Shown here: positions 34,395 to 44,946 of the stretch, piece after piece | How the letters are laid out: every line of letters begins with the position of its first letter | Numbering within the stretch: position 1 is the stretch's first letter | From: Lepas anatifera | Lineage: Eukaryota; Arthropoda; Thecostraca; Lepadidae | Assembly: GCA_034440635.1 (NCBI GenBank) | Contig: JAOTON010001351.1 | Coordinates: forward strand, 1,784,501 to 1,848,500 | DNA length: 64,000 bases | Direction: 5' to 3' | Notes under the pieces: generated by a model | What the model was told of the DNA's origin: nothing | Databases searched by the model: none | Seen by the model: only the letters and a program-made list of their open reading frames with translations | Translations under genes and position numbers: made by a program

Positions 34395-35737
34395 GCACCC
34401 AGAGTGAGCGGAAAAGCTTTCGCAAACCTGGAAGAGGCAACATTCACCGACCGCAGAAGAGGTGGAGTTTCGGGAAAGTACCCCGGTATGACTCACAAGC
34501 CCGGTCCCAGGGATCAGATGAATTCACTTTGGAATGGTTAAACGAAACGCAATGTGTAAACAATTATATGAGCGGTTACGACCTCAGAAGTCAAGGCTTT
34601 CTTATCAAGTTCAGCGAACGATAGGTAGTCTATAGAGAAACTTGAGGCCTACAGAAAATCGGGAAATATCGGAATAAATAGCTGAGCCAATATCAAATGA
34701 ACTGTTAACAAAAGTCGCACGAGAAAATTTCTGAAGGATGTGATTAGCATCTACTTACACATTATTCCCAATAGCTGGTAATCAACATTCCGAAGAATGT
34801 AACAAATGGATCATCGAGTTAAAGCATAAAACCATAAATCACATTACTTCGAACAACGGGGTTAGACGAGCCTGATCATTTTGGTTTCATTAAAAACCGA
34901 TGATGGCCCTACAGATGGAGGTGAGCACTGACAGGTGACTGCGACGCCGCGGCACTGAAAGACATCACACTTTGGGCAGGGCCCTAATGGGCCGCTCTGT
35001 TACCGCCGGGCCGCGCTGGGCCGACCCCAGCTTCTCCATAAAGCCCAGCCCCAACACTCGGCCTCGGTACTATCATTAGCACCGTTATCGAGCCCATCCC
35101 TTACCAAACACCAGCGCCACGGAGCCGCAGTCAGAGCTGCAGACTGACGCCCGCGCGGCTCCCGGGCGCATGTGCAGCCAAGCTTCCGCAGCAGCGATCC
35201 TGCACACGTGGAGAGGACCGCAGGTGGTCTGACGTCACTCGCTCACACGACTGGGACTCCCGCTTAACAAACCCGAAACAAACGAGGCGACAGGAAGACA
35301 CCGACTGCCCCCATACCGAGCCCGCAGTCGCGCGGGATGCCAGCTCCTCAAGCCCCCCATCTCTCAGCCCAACTCGTTATACAATTGGAATCAAGAAGAG
35401 CCCCTGAGGTGGTTGGACAGTACTTCTGACCTCTCGACGTTAGCTGCAGACACAGCCCAATACAAGAATCCAGCTAACGACGCACGGAATCCTACCAACC
35501 GCTGCAGGGAGAGAGCGACGAATCCCAGCTGGGCTGCCCTGGTCAACAAAACATCCAGCTCCGTGCACTAGGGTCACTCCCATCAGAGCCACCACCTCGA
35601 AGGGCTTTCCGCCCCAAGCCTCCATGAGCATCCACAGAGAGCTTTGTTAAAATAGCAAAGCTGTCCGTGCTTAGCTCATCTAAGCATAGCTAAGACATTA
35701 CTACCCGGGCTTTGCTTGGTAAGATGTGCAGCAACGC
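34395..35737. other. Spacer, CpG-rich at 34980-35360, no gene
   Basis: I find no protein family, repeat unit or RNA in this 1.3-kb stretch. Confidence 0.5.
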
Positions 35738-36112
35738 TCCTATGTAAGCCATGGGAGGACTGGGAACAAGAAGTTCAGGAGGCGTACACACCCCGCCTAT
35801 GTAAGCCATGGGAGGACTGGGGACCACGAGTTCAGGAGGCGTACACACCCCGCCTATGCAAGCCATGGGAGGACTGGGTACCACGAGTTCAGGAGGCGTA
35901 CACACCCCTCCTATGTAAGCCATGGGAGGACTGGGTACCACGAGTTCAGGAGGCGTACACACCCTCCTATGTAAGCCATGGGAGGACTGGGGACCACGAG
36001 TTCAGGAGGCGTACACACCCCTCCTATGTAAGCCATGGGAGGACTGGGGACCACGAGTTCAGGAGGCGTACACACCCCTCCTATGTAAGCCATGGGAGGA
36101 CTTCCTATGTAA
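35738..36112. repeat. 57-bp tandem repeat, 6.5 copies
   Basis: TATGTAAGCCATGGGAGGAC recurs at 35741, 35798, 35855, 35912, 35968, 36025 and 36082. A truncated unit follows. As 57 is a multiple of three, frames stay open; they are not genes. Confidence 0.95.
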
Positions 36113-36227
36113 ATCATGGCAGCGGGGTCACGAGATCATGAGACGTACATACGTGGGGAGGTCCCAGCAATTTTTGGCGGCTCTCACCTAAGGGTTCTAG
36201 ATACCCAGAACAGAAGAAAAACATCAG

Positions 36228-36476
36228 GAATTGGGTACGCGAACAGCCTGGAGTGTCCCGGAAATGTTTGACGGCAGGAGCTGGGAGAAGTAGTATAACT
36301 TGCGTTTCACATTTATTTCGGTACGGACTGTTAACTAATCCAGAGCACTTGTATTGGCCCTATTTTGACACCGCGGTCACGGCCTACTGCTCATTCTTAG
36401 TCACATTTGGGAGCAAAAATGGCCACTCAGCAGCAGTGCCCTAAAGCCACAAATAAACCAACACATAGATGGTACC
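36228..36476 (+). mobile_element. 3'-end fragment of a non-LTR retrotransposon
   Basis: It matches, on the opposite strand, the 3' end of the element at 36991-40317. Shared phrases are CAGCCTGGAGTGT, GACGGCAGGAGCTGGGAGA, then GCAAAAATGGCC against GCAAAATGACC, and GTGCCCTAAAGCC against GCGCCCTAAAACC. It then has a short ACAAATAAACC tail. It is a diverged, 5'-truncated relative. Confidence 0.65.
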
Positions 36477-36489
36477 TCGCAACATTGCA

Positions 36490-36990
36490 CCCACTTCGTC
36501 GCGGTAACGTGACACCCCAGGACGGGACGGGACGGGACATCAGAGGTGGGGCGCTGGTACGGTCGTCGCAGTAACGTGGCATCCCAGGACGGGACGGGAC
36601 AACAGAGGTGGGACGCTGTACGGTCGTCGCGGTAACGTGACACCCCAGGACGGGACGGGATATCAGAGGTGGGGCGCTGGTGCGGTCGTCGCGGTAACGT
36701 GGCATCACAGGACGGGACGGGACGGGCATCAGAGGTGGGGCGCCGGTGCGGTCCTCGCGGTAACGTGACACCCCACGACGGGACGGGACGGGACATCAGA
36801 GGTGGGGCGCTGGTGCGGTCGTCGCGGTAACGTGGCATCCCAGGACGGGACGGGACAACAGAGGTGGGACGCTGGTGCGGTCCTCGCGGTAACGTGACAC
36901 CCCAGGACGGGACGGGATATCAGAGGTGGGGCGCTGGTGCGGTCGTCGCGGTAACGTGGCATCCCAGGACGGGACGGGACATCAGAGGTG
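36490..36990. repeat. ~62-bp minisatellite, 8 copies (left part)
   Basis: TAACGTG recurs at 36505, 36572, 36633, 36695, 36761, 36828, 36890 and 36952. The unit also contains CAGAGGTGGGGCGCTGGTGC and a GACGGGACGGGAC run whose length varies between units. The array is interrupted at 36991 by a retrotransposon and resumes at 40318. Confidence 0.95.
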
Positions 36991-37173
36991 GTGTTGTTGT
37001 TGTTGTTTGGGGTTTTAGGGCGCCTCGACTACTAGGTCATTTTGCGCCCATCTTAGTGTAAAAAAACAAAAATTAGTGGTAGTCAGCAGTAACCATTCAA
37101 AACATATCGAGAATGAAAACTAAGTGGATCAGCCAACAACTTCTAATGTGACGAACCAATTACCCAACACTGA

Positions 37174-39298
37174 CTAGGTCTCCCAGCTCCTGCCGTCGAA
37201 CATTTCAGATACACACCAGGCTGTACGCGTGTTCCACTCTGCTGGTGGTCTGGCCATTCGTTCCGGGTATCCGAGACCCTTAGGCGGAGAGCGACGCACG
37301 AAAGTAGTGTCCCTATCCATGTAGGCCTCTCTGACTCTCGGCCCCGGATGCCTACCATCACTAGCGGGGGATGGGCGCGGCACATCCTGCCAGACGTGCT
37401 GGACGTTTCCGATACTCTCGGTGGAGCCCGAGTGCAGCCTTGGTTGAAGAACCTCTTTTTGTACCCTCGGTACCGCAATTCGCTTTCCCTTTGAATCCCG
37501 AAACACCAAATCTGTTTCCTCTTCTCTGTCTTGGGATTTTCTTTCCTCGAAACGTAGGTTTGGAGAGGAGAGCCTGCGCTTTCCTTCACGGGTGCCTGTG
37601 CTCAGGTGGTCCCTGCCTGTTGCTTTAGCGGGAGGTGTTGGTGGAGGCGGGGGTGGTGGAGGGTACGGCGGCGGCATTAGCCCCGTGTCCCCGCGACCTG
37701 GAGATGAAACGGCTTCACCACGCTCCTTGCGCATACGACCCTTTGGAGGCGCCGACGAGGACCGCTCTGACCCATACCGCTTGGTAAACACGCCTGGGGG
37801 GTGCTGTTGTGTTCGATTGTATGGGAGTCTGTGGTGTTGAAGATTTGTCGGTGACAGGGGTGGATACTGTAGTTTCTGGTTGTTTGTGTGTGGATCCTAA
37901 GCTGCGAGCCGCAGCAGGATGTACCTCTGTGCCTGAAGAACTAGTATCTGTTTGATTGACTCGTGCGCGTTTTGCTGCAGGATGATCTTCCCACTGTTTT
38001 GCGGCTTTCTTAGTCTCAGTCACTGGCTGTTCCCTACTTCTCTCAGCTCCTGCATTGTCCTTGGAAGAACCTAACCGTTGTTGTTGTAGTGTGACGTGCG
38101 CTACCGTTAGGGGTTCCTTGGCTGTGGATGTCTGAGTACCCCTTTCGGCTGTGTGGTTGCTCAGATCCTCTGGCTTCGAACATGTCACTGGCAATGACAC
38201 GTTCTCTGTGAAGCATGTTTGGGTGCTTTTTTCAGCTCTGAGCCTGTTTGGCACGTCAGACTGGGCGTCATCGGGTGTGCAGGTGGGGGTAATAGTCTGT
38301 GGGGTCAGACCACCGAATAGACCCATGAAATCGCGGACAGATAGGTGCATAATGTCTCGCATGGTCGAGTCTACACTGAGTGATGACTGCAATCGTCCCG
38401 ACTCACCCACGAGAGCGTCGCGGAAAGTGGAGCTCTTTGTGGTCCAAACTTCAACAGCTGGTTCGGATGAACCAGGAGACCTGCGGTGATTGTCTACTCG
38501 CGCTCCAACTTCTCCGGAAGCCGTACCCAGAACCTTAGCCTTCAGCTTCTCTCTCTCGGAGAGAAACCTGGAGCACGAGCGTGACCATGCCTCGTGGTCC
38601 CCTTTACATGCAGTGCATTTTGCTTTGTTCGCAGTGCACGCGGTGGAGGTGTGACCTTCCTCCGAGCACCTTGCGCATCGCTCTTTTCCCTTGCATGATT
38701 TTGCGACGTGGCCGTACCCTTGACACCGGTAACACCGTATTGGATCCGGAACGTACCGACGTACACGCACTGAAATCCAACCAATACGCACTGCTCGAGG
38801 CAGCTCCTTGCTGTTGAATGTAAGGACATAAGTGTTAGTGGCAACTAGCTCGCCGTCCTGCCTCCTGTTCATCCTACGCACCTTGATCACCCCTTGCTCC
38901 TCCAGACCAAACAAAACATCCTCCTCCGCTGCGCCCTCGAGCTCGCGGCAGGTAACAACGCCCAATGCGTTGTTCTTCGTCGGGTGTAAAGCTACAGAAA
39001 CCGGTACCAACACCAAAGATTTATCTTTCCCTACAAAGCTGAGCTGCTTTGCCGCCAAGAGATCACACGTTTCCTTGTCCGACGACATGACAACTTCAAG
39101 TTTTGTTTCCGAGTGTCGATAAACATGGGTTGCAGTCCCGAATTTCGACACAGCCTGATTAACCTGGAAGGGGTTCATCTTGTGACTGCCCTCAAGAGTC
39201 ACCATCAGAACTCTAGGAGAAGTTCTGTCCCCCGCAGGGGAGGAAGAACCCGTCGGTTGGACGGGAGTGTTGGAGGTTGTGCTATTTTGAGACGCCAT
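37174..39298 (-). pseudogene. Non-LTR retrotransposon ORF1 (Gag-like, zinc-knuckle) protein, one frameshift
   Basis: ORF1 proteins of this kind bind element RNA in the cytoplasm and help form the retrotransposition particle. From Met at 39298 the frame has a Ser/Thr-rich N-terminus (1-30). Two segments that look like RRM-type folds follow (about 30-105 and 112-180), then VPDPIRCYRCQGYGHVAKSC. Three knuckles are visible: C189-C192-H197-C202, C208-C211-H216-C221 and C228-C231-H235-C242. The third has the altered spacing usual in I- and Jockey-like ORF1s. A long Ser/Pro/Thr-rich tail follows. The first frame stops at 37715. A second frame on the same strand overlaps it (37791-37174), begins at a six-base C-run (plus strand G-run 37795-37800) and continues with proline-rich sequence for about 205 residues. 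I read this as one ORF1 of about 700 residues broken by a single indel. A programmed frameshift cannot be excluded. Confidence 0.85.
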
Positions 39299-40317
39299 AG
39301 TGATTTCATTTACCTTCGGCCCCCGGGTTGCCAGCTGTCAATAGCTGGACCCGGGGGCTGGTACAGTGCCTACGGGGGGCAGGTGCGCCCGTCTCAGAGG
39401 GGCGAGAGGTACTCACACAACCCCTCCGATCAGAACGCACCCACCCCCTTGACGCCATCAGCCCAGTGTGCCGGCAGGGCCATGAGTCGGGACGAAGCAA
39501 AACGCGGCAGCCCTAACGCAGCGGAGACTGCGGTCCACCAGGCGCGCGCAACAAGCCGGAGTCTCGCAAATCGACGGTTTCCGAAACCCCGGCCCGCGTC
39601 GCGCCCGGCAAGAGCTATCACAGTCCCCACCGCGAAGGGCGCCGCGCCGCACGCCCGAAACATAATCCCCCTGCTCACCTGGACCGAGCGACAGTGCCCG
39701 TAGACACTGCCGCGTAGCTAGGCCGCCCGCGGCAGCCTACGGACGGCTTACCCCCGGTTGGATCGAGATATCTGGGCCAAAGGGGGCGTGTTGGAGCCCT
39801 CGGGACTGACCCGCCCGAGGGGGACCTCAACCCCCCAGGATCCCGTCAACCTCGTCGCCGGGGCTCGAGATAGGCCTCGAGTGGGCGCCTTACACCCATA
39901 AAATGCCGAAGAAGGCAAATAACTGTGGGACCAATAACTGAAGCATAAAAAGAGGAAAGGAACTAAAAATAATCAACAAAATAAGAAAACAAAAACAAAC
40001 AGGAGCTACATACTGGGAGGTGCAGGACAGATCTGACCCGATCCAATACGGTTACCGACCAGGTAACAAAGGGCCCGTAAGGCAATCATCAGCATCGCCG
40101 CGGACCTCATCACCAGAGCCACCGACGACAGACGCCGACTCTAACCGAAGGAAGTCGGAAGAGGCGGCGGCCGTCGGAGGGCTAGAAAAGATGTATCCGC
40201 GGCGATGCGACAAAGTGCCTCCCAGGGCTGACTGGGGCCCCGGGCGCGTCACACCCCGTTGCTCCAATCTTTACTTGCCGGACGAATCCGGCAAATGAAG
40301 ATCGGTCCCCTGAGGGG
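39299..40317 (-). other. Putative 5' UTR/promoter region of the retrotransposon
   Basis: About 1 kb of CpG-rich sequence between the ORF1 start and the target duplication. Non-LTR elements usually carry an internal promoter here; that is family knowledge, since I can point to no specific promoter motif. Short open frames on both strands have no known domain. Confidence 0.55.
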
Positions 40318-40412
40318 GACATCAGAGGTGGGGCGCTGGTGCGGTCGTCGCGGTAACGTGGCATCCCAGGACGGGACGGGATATCAGAGGTGGGGCGCTG
40401 GTGCGGTCGCCG
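40318..40412. repeat. ~62-bp minisatellite, right remnant
   Basis: About 1.5 units of the same repeat as 36490-36990 (CAGAGGTGGGGCGCTGGTGC, GCGGTAACGTGG). They lie on the far side of the retrotransposon insertion. Confidence 0.93.
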
Positions 40413-40682
40413 TGCGCGATTGTGCACGCTGTCCACCCCGCCCCGAGCTGGCACCGTGACTGCCGCGCGTAAACAGCCACTGCGTTATCCCACGCCCAGA
40501 GGCGGGCGACGCCATCCATTCAGCGGCTGCACTCGACGCTGAGAAGTAGGCTACACATCCATTGCGCTCTGGCACTGTGCTACAGACGCGTCAACGTCAC
40601 AGCCAAATTGGGAAGCTGGCACATCGGAAACTACTCGCGTGCTGCAGCGACGCTGCCACTTCGATGCCAGAGCACTGGGTGT

Positions 40683-41135
40683 TTAAAGGGAATGTGGCAC
40701 CTTGGTCGAATCCAGGAATTCAGTGTAATAATGATAATTTTTGCCCAAAAGCATGGACAAGTCCATTATTTCTCTGAAAATGTACAGAGCTCAATATTTT
40801 TATTTTTAAAATGCTCCTCTAGAGTTAAAAATAAACATCTGCCTGTGAATGCCGTCATAATCTCGCAACTATTACCATATTCAATAGGATTCAAAAGCTT
40901 CAATTGACTGATTACTTGATGTGACGTCAGGGATGTCGTCACACCAACAGCTGACAACTGAGGCCGTCTGACTGGGGCATATTTGGGGTACATTTCAGGT
41001 AGGTTTTTAGCTTTTCTCCACGGATATTTTGAGTTTCAAAACAAATTATATATTGAGTACCGGTTTTTCCGACATGCTTTACAACTTGGCTATCACAGTT
41101 GAAATTAGGTAACAAAGGTGCCACATTCCCTTTAA
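40683..41135 (+). mobile_element. Family B TTAA MITE
   Basis: TTAAAGGGAATGTGGCACCT at 40683 and AAAGGTGCCACATTCCCTTT before TTAA at 41132-41135. TGACGTCA at 40922-40929. It shares the GGTCGAATCCAGGAATT start and the TTCAATTGACTGATTAC core with the other copies. Length 453 bp, non-coding. Confidence 0.92.
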
Positions 41136-41550
41136 ATGGAATGCGGCACCTCTATGCTGATAATATATTTTGAATGTTTTGAGCTGAATATTTTTCATTT
41201 TTAAAATGCTCCTCCTCTACGGAAATCAATAAATATCTGCCTGTGGATGATGTCAACCACTGGCAGCCACTACCTGGCAACAATCCATATCCATATCCAT
41301 ATCACTACCACTCAATCTGGCAACCACTACCTGGCAACAATCCATATCCATATCCCTACCACTCAATCTGGCAACCACTACCATATTCAATACGCTTCAA
41401 GGGCTTCAATTGGCTGATATTCACCGTGACGTCAGCATATGCCGTCACACCAAAAGCTGACAACTGTGGCCTGTTGCTAAGGGTACATGTAAGGTACATT
41501 TCAGGTAGATTTTAACTTATCTCTGCGGAAATTTTGAGTTTCAAGACAAA

Positions 41551-41622
<72 letters not shown>

Positions 41623-41728
41623 CGAGAGCGAGAGCGAGAGAGAGAGAGAGAATCGGGTTTTCCGACTTGCTTCACAACTTAGCTATCTCAGTTAAAATCA
41701 CGTTATAAAGGTGCCACATTCCCTTTAA
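41132..41728 (+). mobile_element. Family B TTAA MITE expanded by internal repeats
   Basis: It begins TTAAATGGAATGCGGCACCT, using the same TTAA that ends the previous copy, and closes with TTAA at 41725-41728. TGACGTCA lies at 41427-41434. It is longer than its relatives because of an internal duplication of CTGGCAACCACTACCTGGC with CCATAT repeats (41260-41390) and a microsatellite at 41549-41652. Confidence 0.9.
41549..41652. repeat. Compound (TA)n(GA)n microsatellite inside the MITE
   Basis: TA repeats, then GA, GAGC and GA repeats. They occupy the position where sister copies have only GATATAT(C/T)GAGTACC. Confidence 0.95.
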
Positions 41729-42008
41729 GGCAAGTGTCTTTCATGGAATGCGCGCATGACGTTGGCGCATCATTTTGAGCACTTGTACAAAAAACGATGG
41801 CCAATTAAGTGGGGAGCGCAGAGGACACCGCGAATTATTGGCAAAAACATACCATCGTAAAGTCTCTCCCCGTCCCTACTTTTTGTTATTATCTGAGACA
41901 GTAACCCATGGTTGAACAAAAACGTGCACAGACGTGCAGTTTGGCAGCAGTTATGGCATTTGTTACCCCCACTACACCCGGAATATTGTCGCGTTAGACA
42001 GGAGGCTG

Positions 42009-42243
42009 GCGTTGGTGAGGAGCTGCCCGCCGCCCGCAGGACACTACTGCGGGGCGCCGCACGATCGCTGGTGAGGAGCTGCCCACTGACCGCAGGACAC
42101 TACTGCGGGGCACCGCACGACTGCTGGTGAGGAGCTGCCCGCCGCCCGCAGGACACTACTGCGGGGCACCGCACGATCGCTGGTGAGGAGCTGCCCGCCG
42201 GCCGCAGGACACTACTGCGGGGCGCCGCACGACCGCTGGCGAG
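42009..42243. repeat. 56-bp tandem repeat, about 4 copies
   Basis: GGTGAGGAGCTGCCC recurs at 42014, 42070, 42126 and 42182. Each is followed by CGCAGGACACTACTGCGGGG, which itself contains the small hairpin CGCAG...CTGCG. Confidence 0.95.
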
Positions 42244-43968
42244 CGGGCAAGACTGCCTATCATCCGACGCCACAGACGCCTCTGATCCGCTGACCACTTC
42301 CGTTCCGGACGGCGCGGAACGGTTATAACGCTGCCTTATAAAGGACACGCGCGAAGGCTTTGATTGGTGTCATGAAGTGGATACTAAACACAGAGTATAA
42401 CAGCAGATACGTGTTGTGACAGCAACACACAAGAAACTACAGAAACCAAAGTGCAAACCACGGGAAAGAGCCAAGTGTAGACTAGTGCTGTCACCTGGCC
42501 ACACTTGTACACAAGATGCAGCGATGTTTTCCTTCATCTACGTCTGCTGATGTGCAGCTGGTCCATCACAAGTACCAATGCGACCCAGTCATTTAAGCTC
42601 TGACATGTCTAAGAGACATTTCGCACGCGAGAGTACGAACGCCTCGATGTTGGAACAATGATAATAATTAGACAGCCAATTTGCCAGATGTCACGGTTGT
42701 GAAAGAGCCGACAAACCACACGATAATGTCTGTTTTATCGTTTTTGTCACTGGCTCAGACGTTCTCCCCCCGTGTTCAACCGAAAGGATGACCGCTTAGC
42801 CCCGCCACATCCGCTGAACAATTTGGCAGGTCCACTTATCGACAGCAGAAGAAAAAAGCGAAAGCCTCGTAATAGACGACGCAGTATTGTCACGATTCAA
42901 ATATACCGTGGGCTATGTCGTAATTGCAACTGGCTTGGGACATATTTAATCACATTATATGACATTCGCAGTACAGCCACTCCAACACTAAAACTCATAC
43001 GCTTGCCTATTTCATTAATGAGCTTCAGCACGAATACGATCGAAAACTTGAGGTCACACACGGCAAGTCTCACAAAATCTGGGACACTATGTTCAAGCAC
43101 AGATTATTATATTTAGACAGGGCACCTGCTACAGTAGTATTTGTCACCATGCCAAACTTCATAGAGACTTCAGCTGTACTGAATTTGACCACTACAGTCA
43201 GAACAACGGTTGTGCGGGCGAAAATCAAGCGGGCACCTGACATAAAAAATGAAGTTGAAATAATAACGGACGAATTTTTCATGCACCGGACCTTTAAGAA
43301 CCTCGTTTGCGATTTACGGGCGAACAAGTGCAAAATGGAAACCGACAGAGCTTTGCCTGGTGTGCTTTCAGGGATGGCACGTGCCTCACAGAGCGTCGCT
43401 GTCACTGTCATGGCGCAGGCGGCGCAGGGCTGCATATTTCACCCGCTGATGCCCTTAGTTGCGCAATAGTGGTTCAGAAATGCACACGCAGTTTTACTGC
43501 ATTACTTTCCGCAAGGTTTTGTACCATTTGTTGTAGTGAACATTTTTGGAGCCTAGAAGTTCCAAAAGCATCGCCACAAAGAGCGCACCAGGTGGCTCTG
43601 CGCCCGGTGCCAGTGTCGGATCCTGGCCAACTGTTGGCGATGTTTGGGAGGAACCCCCAATTGTGAAAAGCATATGCTTAAATATCAGCAAAAATCGGCG
43701 AGGATTGGGTTGGGGGTAAATGCCTTTTATGCGCCGCCCCTGGATCTGCCAGTGCCCGGTGGCGAATGCTTTGTGTCACTACTAACCATAGTCTTGGAGC
43801 AATGGGCCAAAAACTAAAACGTTGAATCATATCTCCCAGCCCGGAAAGGTATCAATGCCAATATTGGATCGCGTGCCCACACGATTTCGTATCCGCCAAA
43901 TAAACGACAATCACATGAGAGCATTTCAGCAGAAATCCGCGTCACAGCCTCTGTTTGGGACACCGTGG
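42244..43968. other. Spacer, no gene recognised
   Basis: About 1.7 kb. The longest frames (about 120 codons, both strands at 43070-43470) overlap each other and resemble no family I know. A hAT-like TGGATCTGCCAGTG occurs at about 43741, but I found no partner end. Confidence 0.45.
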
Positions 43969-44335
43969 CAGGTGGTTGAATGTCCGTGCCTGTTTACTAT
44001 TGCCACTGTTGAGTGTGCGGACGCGTGTGCAGGTGGTTGAATGTCCGTGCCTGTTTACTATTGCCACTGTTGAGTGTGCGGACGCGTGTGCAGGTGGTTG
44101 AATGTCCGTGCCTGTTTACTATTGCCACTGTTGAGTGTGCGGACGCGTGTGCAGGTGGTTGAATGTCCGTGCCTGTTTACTATTGCCACTGTTGAGTGTG
44201 CGGACGCGTGTGCAGGTGGTTGAATGTCCGTGCCTGTTTACTATTGCCACTGTTGAGTGTGCGGACGCGTGTGCAGGTGGTTGAATGTCCGTGCCTGTTT
44301 ACTATTGCCACTGTTGACTGTGCGGACGCGTATGC
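43969..44335. repeat. 61-bp tandem repeat, 6 copies
   Basis: CAGGTGGTTGAATGTCCGTG recurs every 61 bp from 43969 with almost no variation. The last unit turns into CAGGTGAGGCTGGG (44335-44348). Confidence 0.96.
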
Positions 44336-44345
44336 AGGTGAGGCT

Positions 44346-44946
44346 GGGTACAGGGGCGTAAGACGCCTCTCTTACGCCTGTACAAGGGGAGAATTCGTCT
44401 GTACCAATCCTACCTGGACAAAATTACTTTATTTTTTCTTCGTTAAGTTCTTTCATTGCTTGTCTACAGTCAGATACTTACTTTTGAGTCTGACACGATG
44501 AAAAGTGTGCGAAATTTGTTTGTTTTTTCTTGAGAACATGTAAAAATGTGTTTTACCCCGCTATCGGGGTAAAACGCCTTTTTAATCCCCAAGCCCCGGA
44601 TTAAAAGGCCGTCATAAAACTCCCAGCGTATATTGTACCAACTGCTTCACGTGAACAAATAGGAATATCATTATAATTACGTTGTACGATAATTAAGAGA
44701 CAAAGTTGGTAGGGTGAGCATATTTACATCGCATAGACCATCGCAACTTTATGATAGCTTGTTTTTATGTCCGGAGATGCAAAAAGCAACAAATGTTTGC
44801 TGAAAAATACCGGAGTTTACTGGGCGCGTCCAATCATCCCCAGGACCGGATCAGAAGGGCTGCTACCAGAAAAAATTAGAGGAAGGCTACAGTTCTTACA
44901 TCAGCCTGGACATAGTAGTAGGCGTCTTACCCAGGTAGGCGCGTTA
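44346..44946. mobile_element. Possible short DNA element between two minisatellites
   Basis: The left edge carries GGCGTAAGACGCC, and the right edge has the inverted counterpart AGGCGTCTTACC (44920-44931). The whole is bracketed by CAGGTGAGGCTGGG on both sides. The interior contains TTTTACCCCGCTATCGGGGT, a hairpin with a 7-bp stem. There is no coding frame of note. The termini are less clear than for the other elements. Confidence 0.45.
44347..44386. repeat. Near-perfect hairpin
   Basis: GTACAGGGGCGTAAG pairs with CTTACGCCTGTAC, with a 2-base bulge and ACGCCTCT as the loop. It sits at the left edge of the putative element. Confidence 0.8.

Larger units (their letters stand above)
36991..40317 (-). 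mobile_element. Gag-only non-LTR (LINE-type) retrotransposon
   Basis: The element lies on the minus strand inside the ~62-bp array. It is flanked by a 13-bp target duplication, GACATCAGAGGTG (36978-36990 and 40318-40330). The 3' end is GCGCCCTAAAACCCC followed by AAAC and an (AAC)n tail at 36991-37010, a typical LINE 3' tail. The 5' region (39299-40317) is CpG-rich. It encodes a Gag-like ORF1, but only about 180 bp separate the end of that frame from the tail. The reverse transcriptase/endonuclease ORF2 is therefore missing. It must have moved using enzymes from another element. Confidence 0.85.

Noticed and set aside
43070..43469. Opposed ~120-codon frames as a small gene
   Set aside because: Both strands are open over the same bases, and neither peptide resembles a known family or shows a signal or membrane segment.
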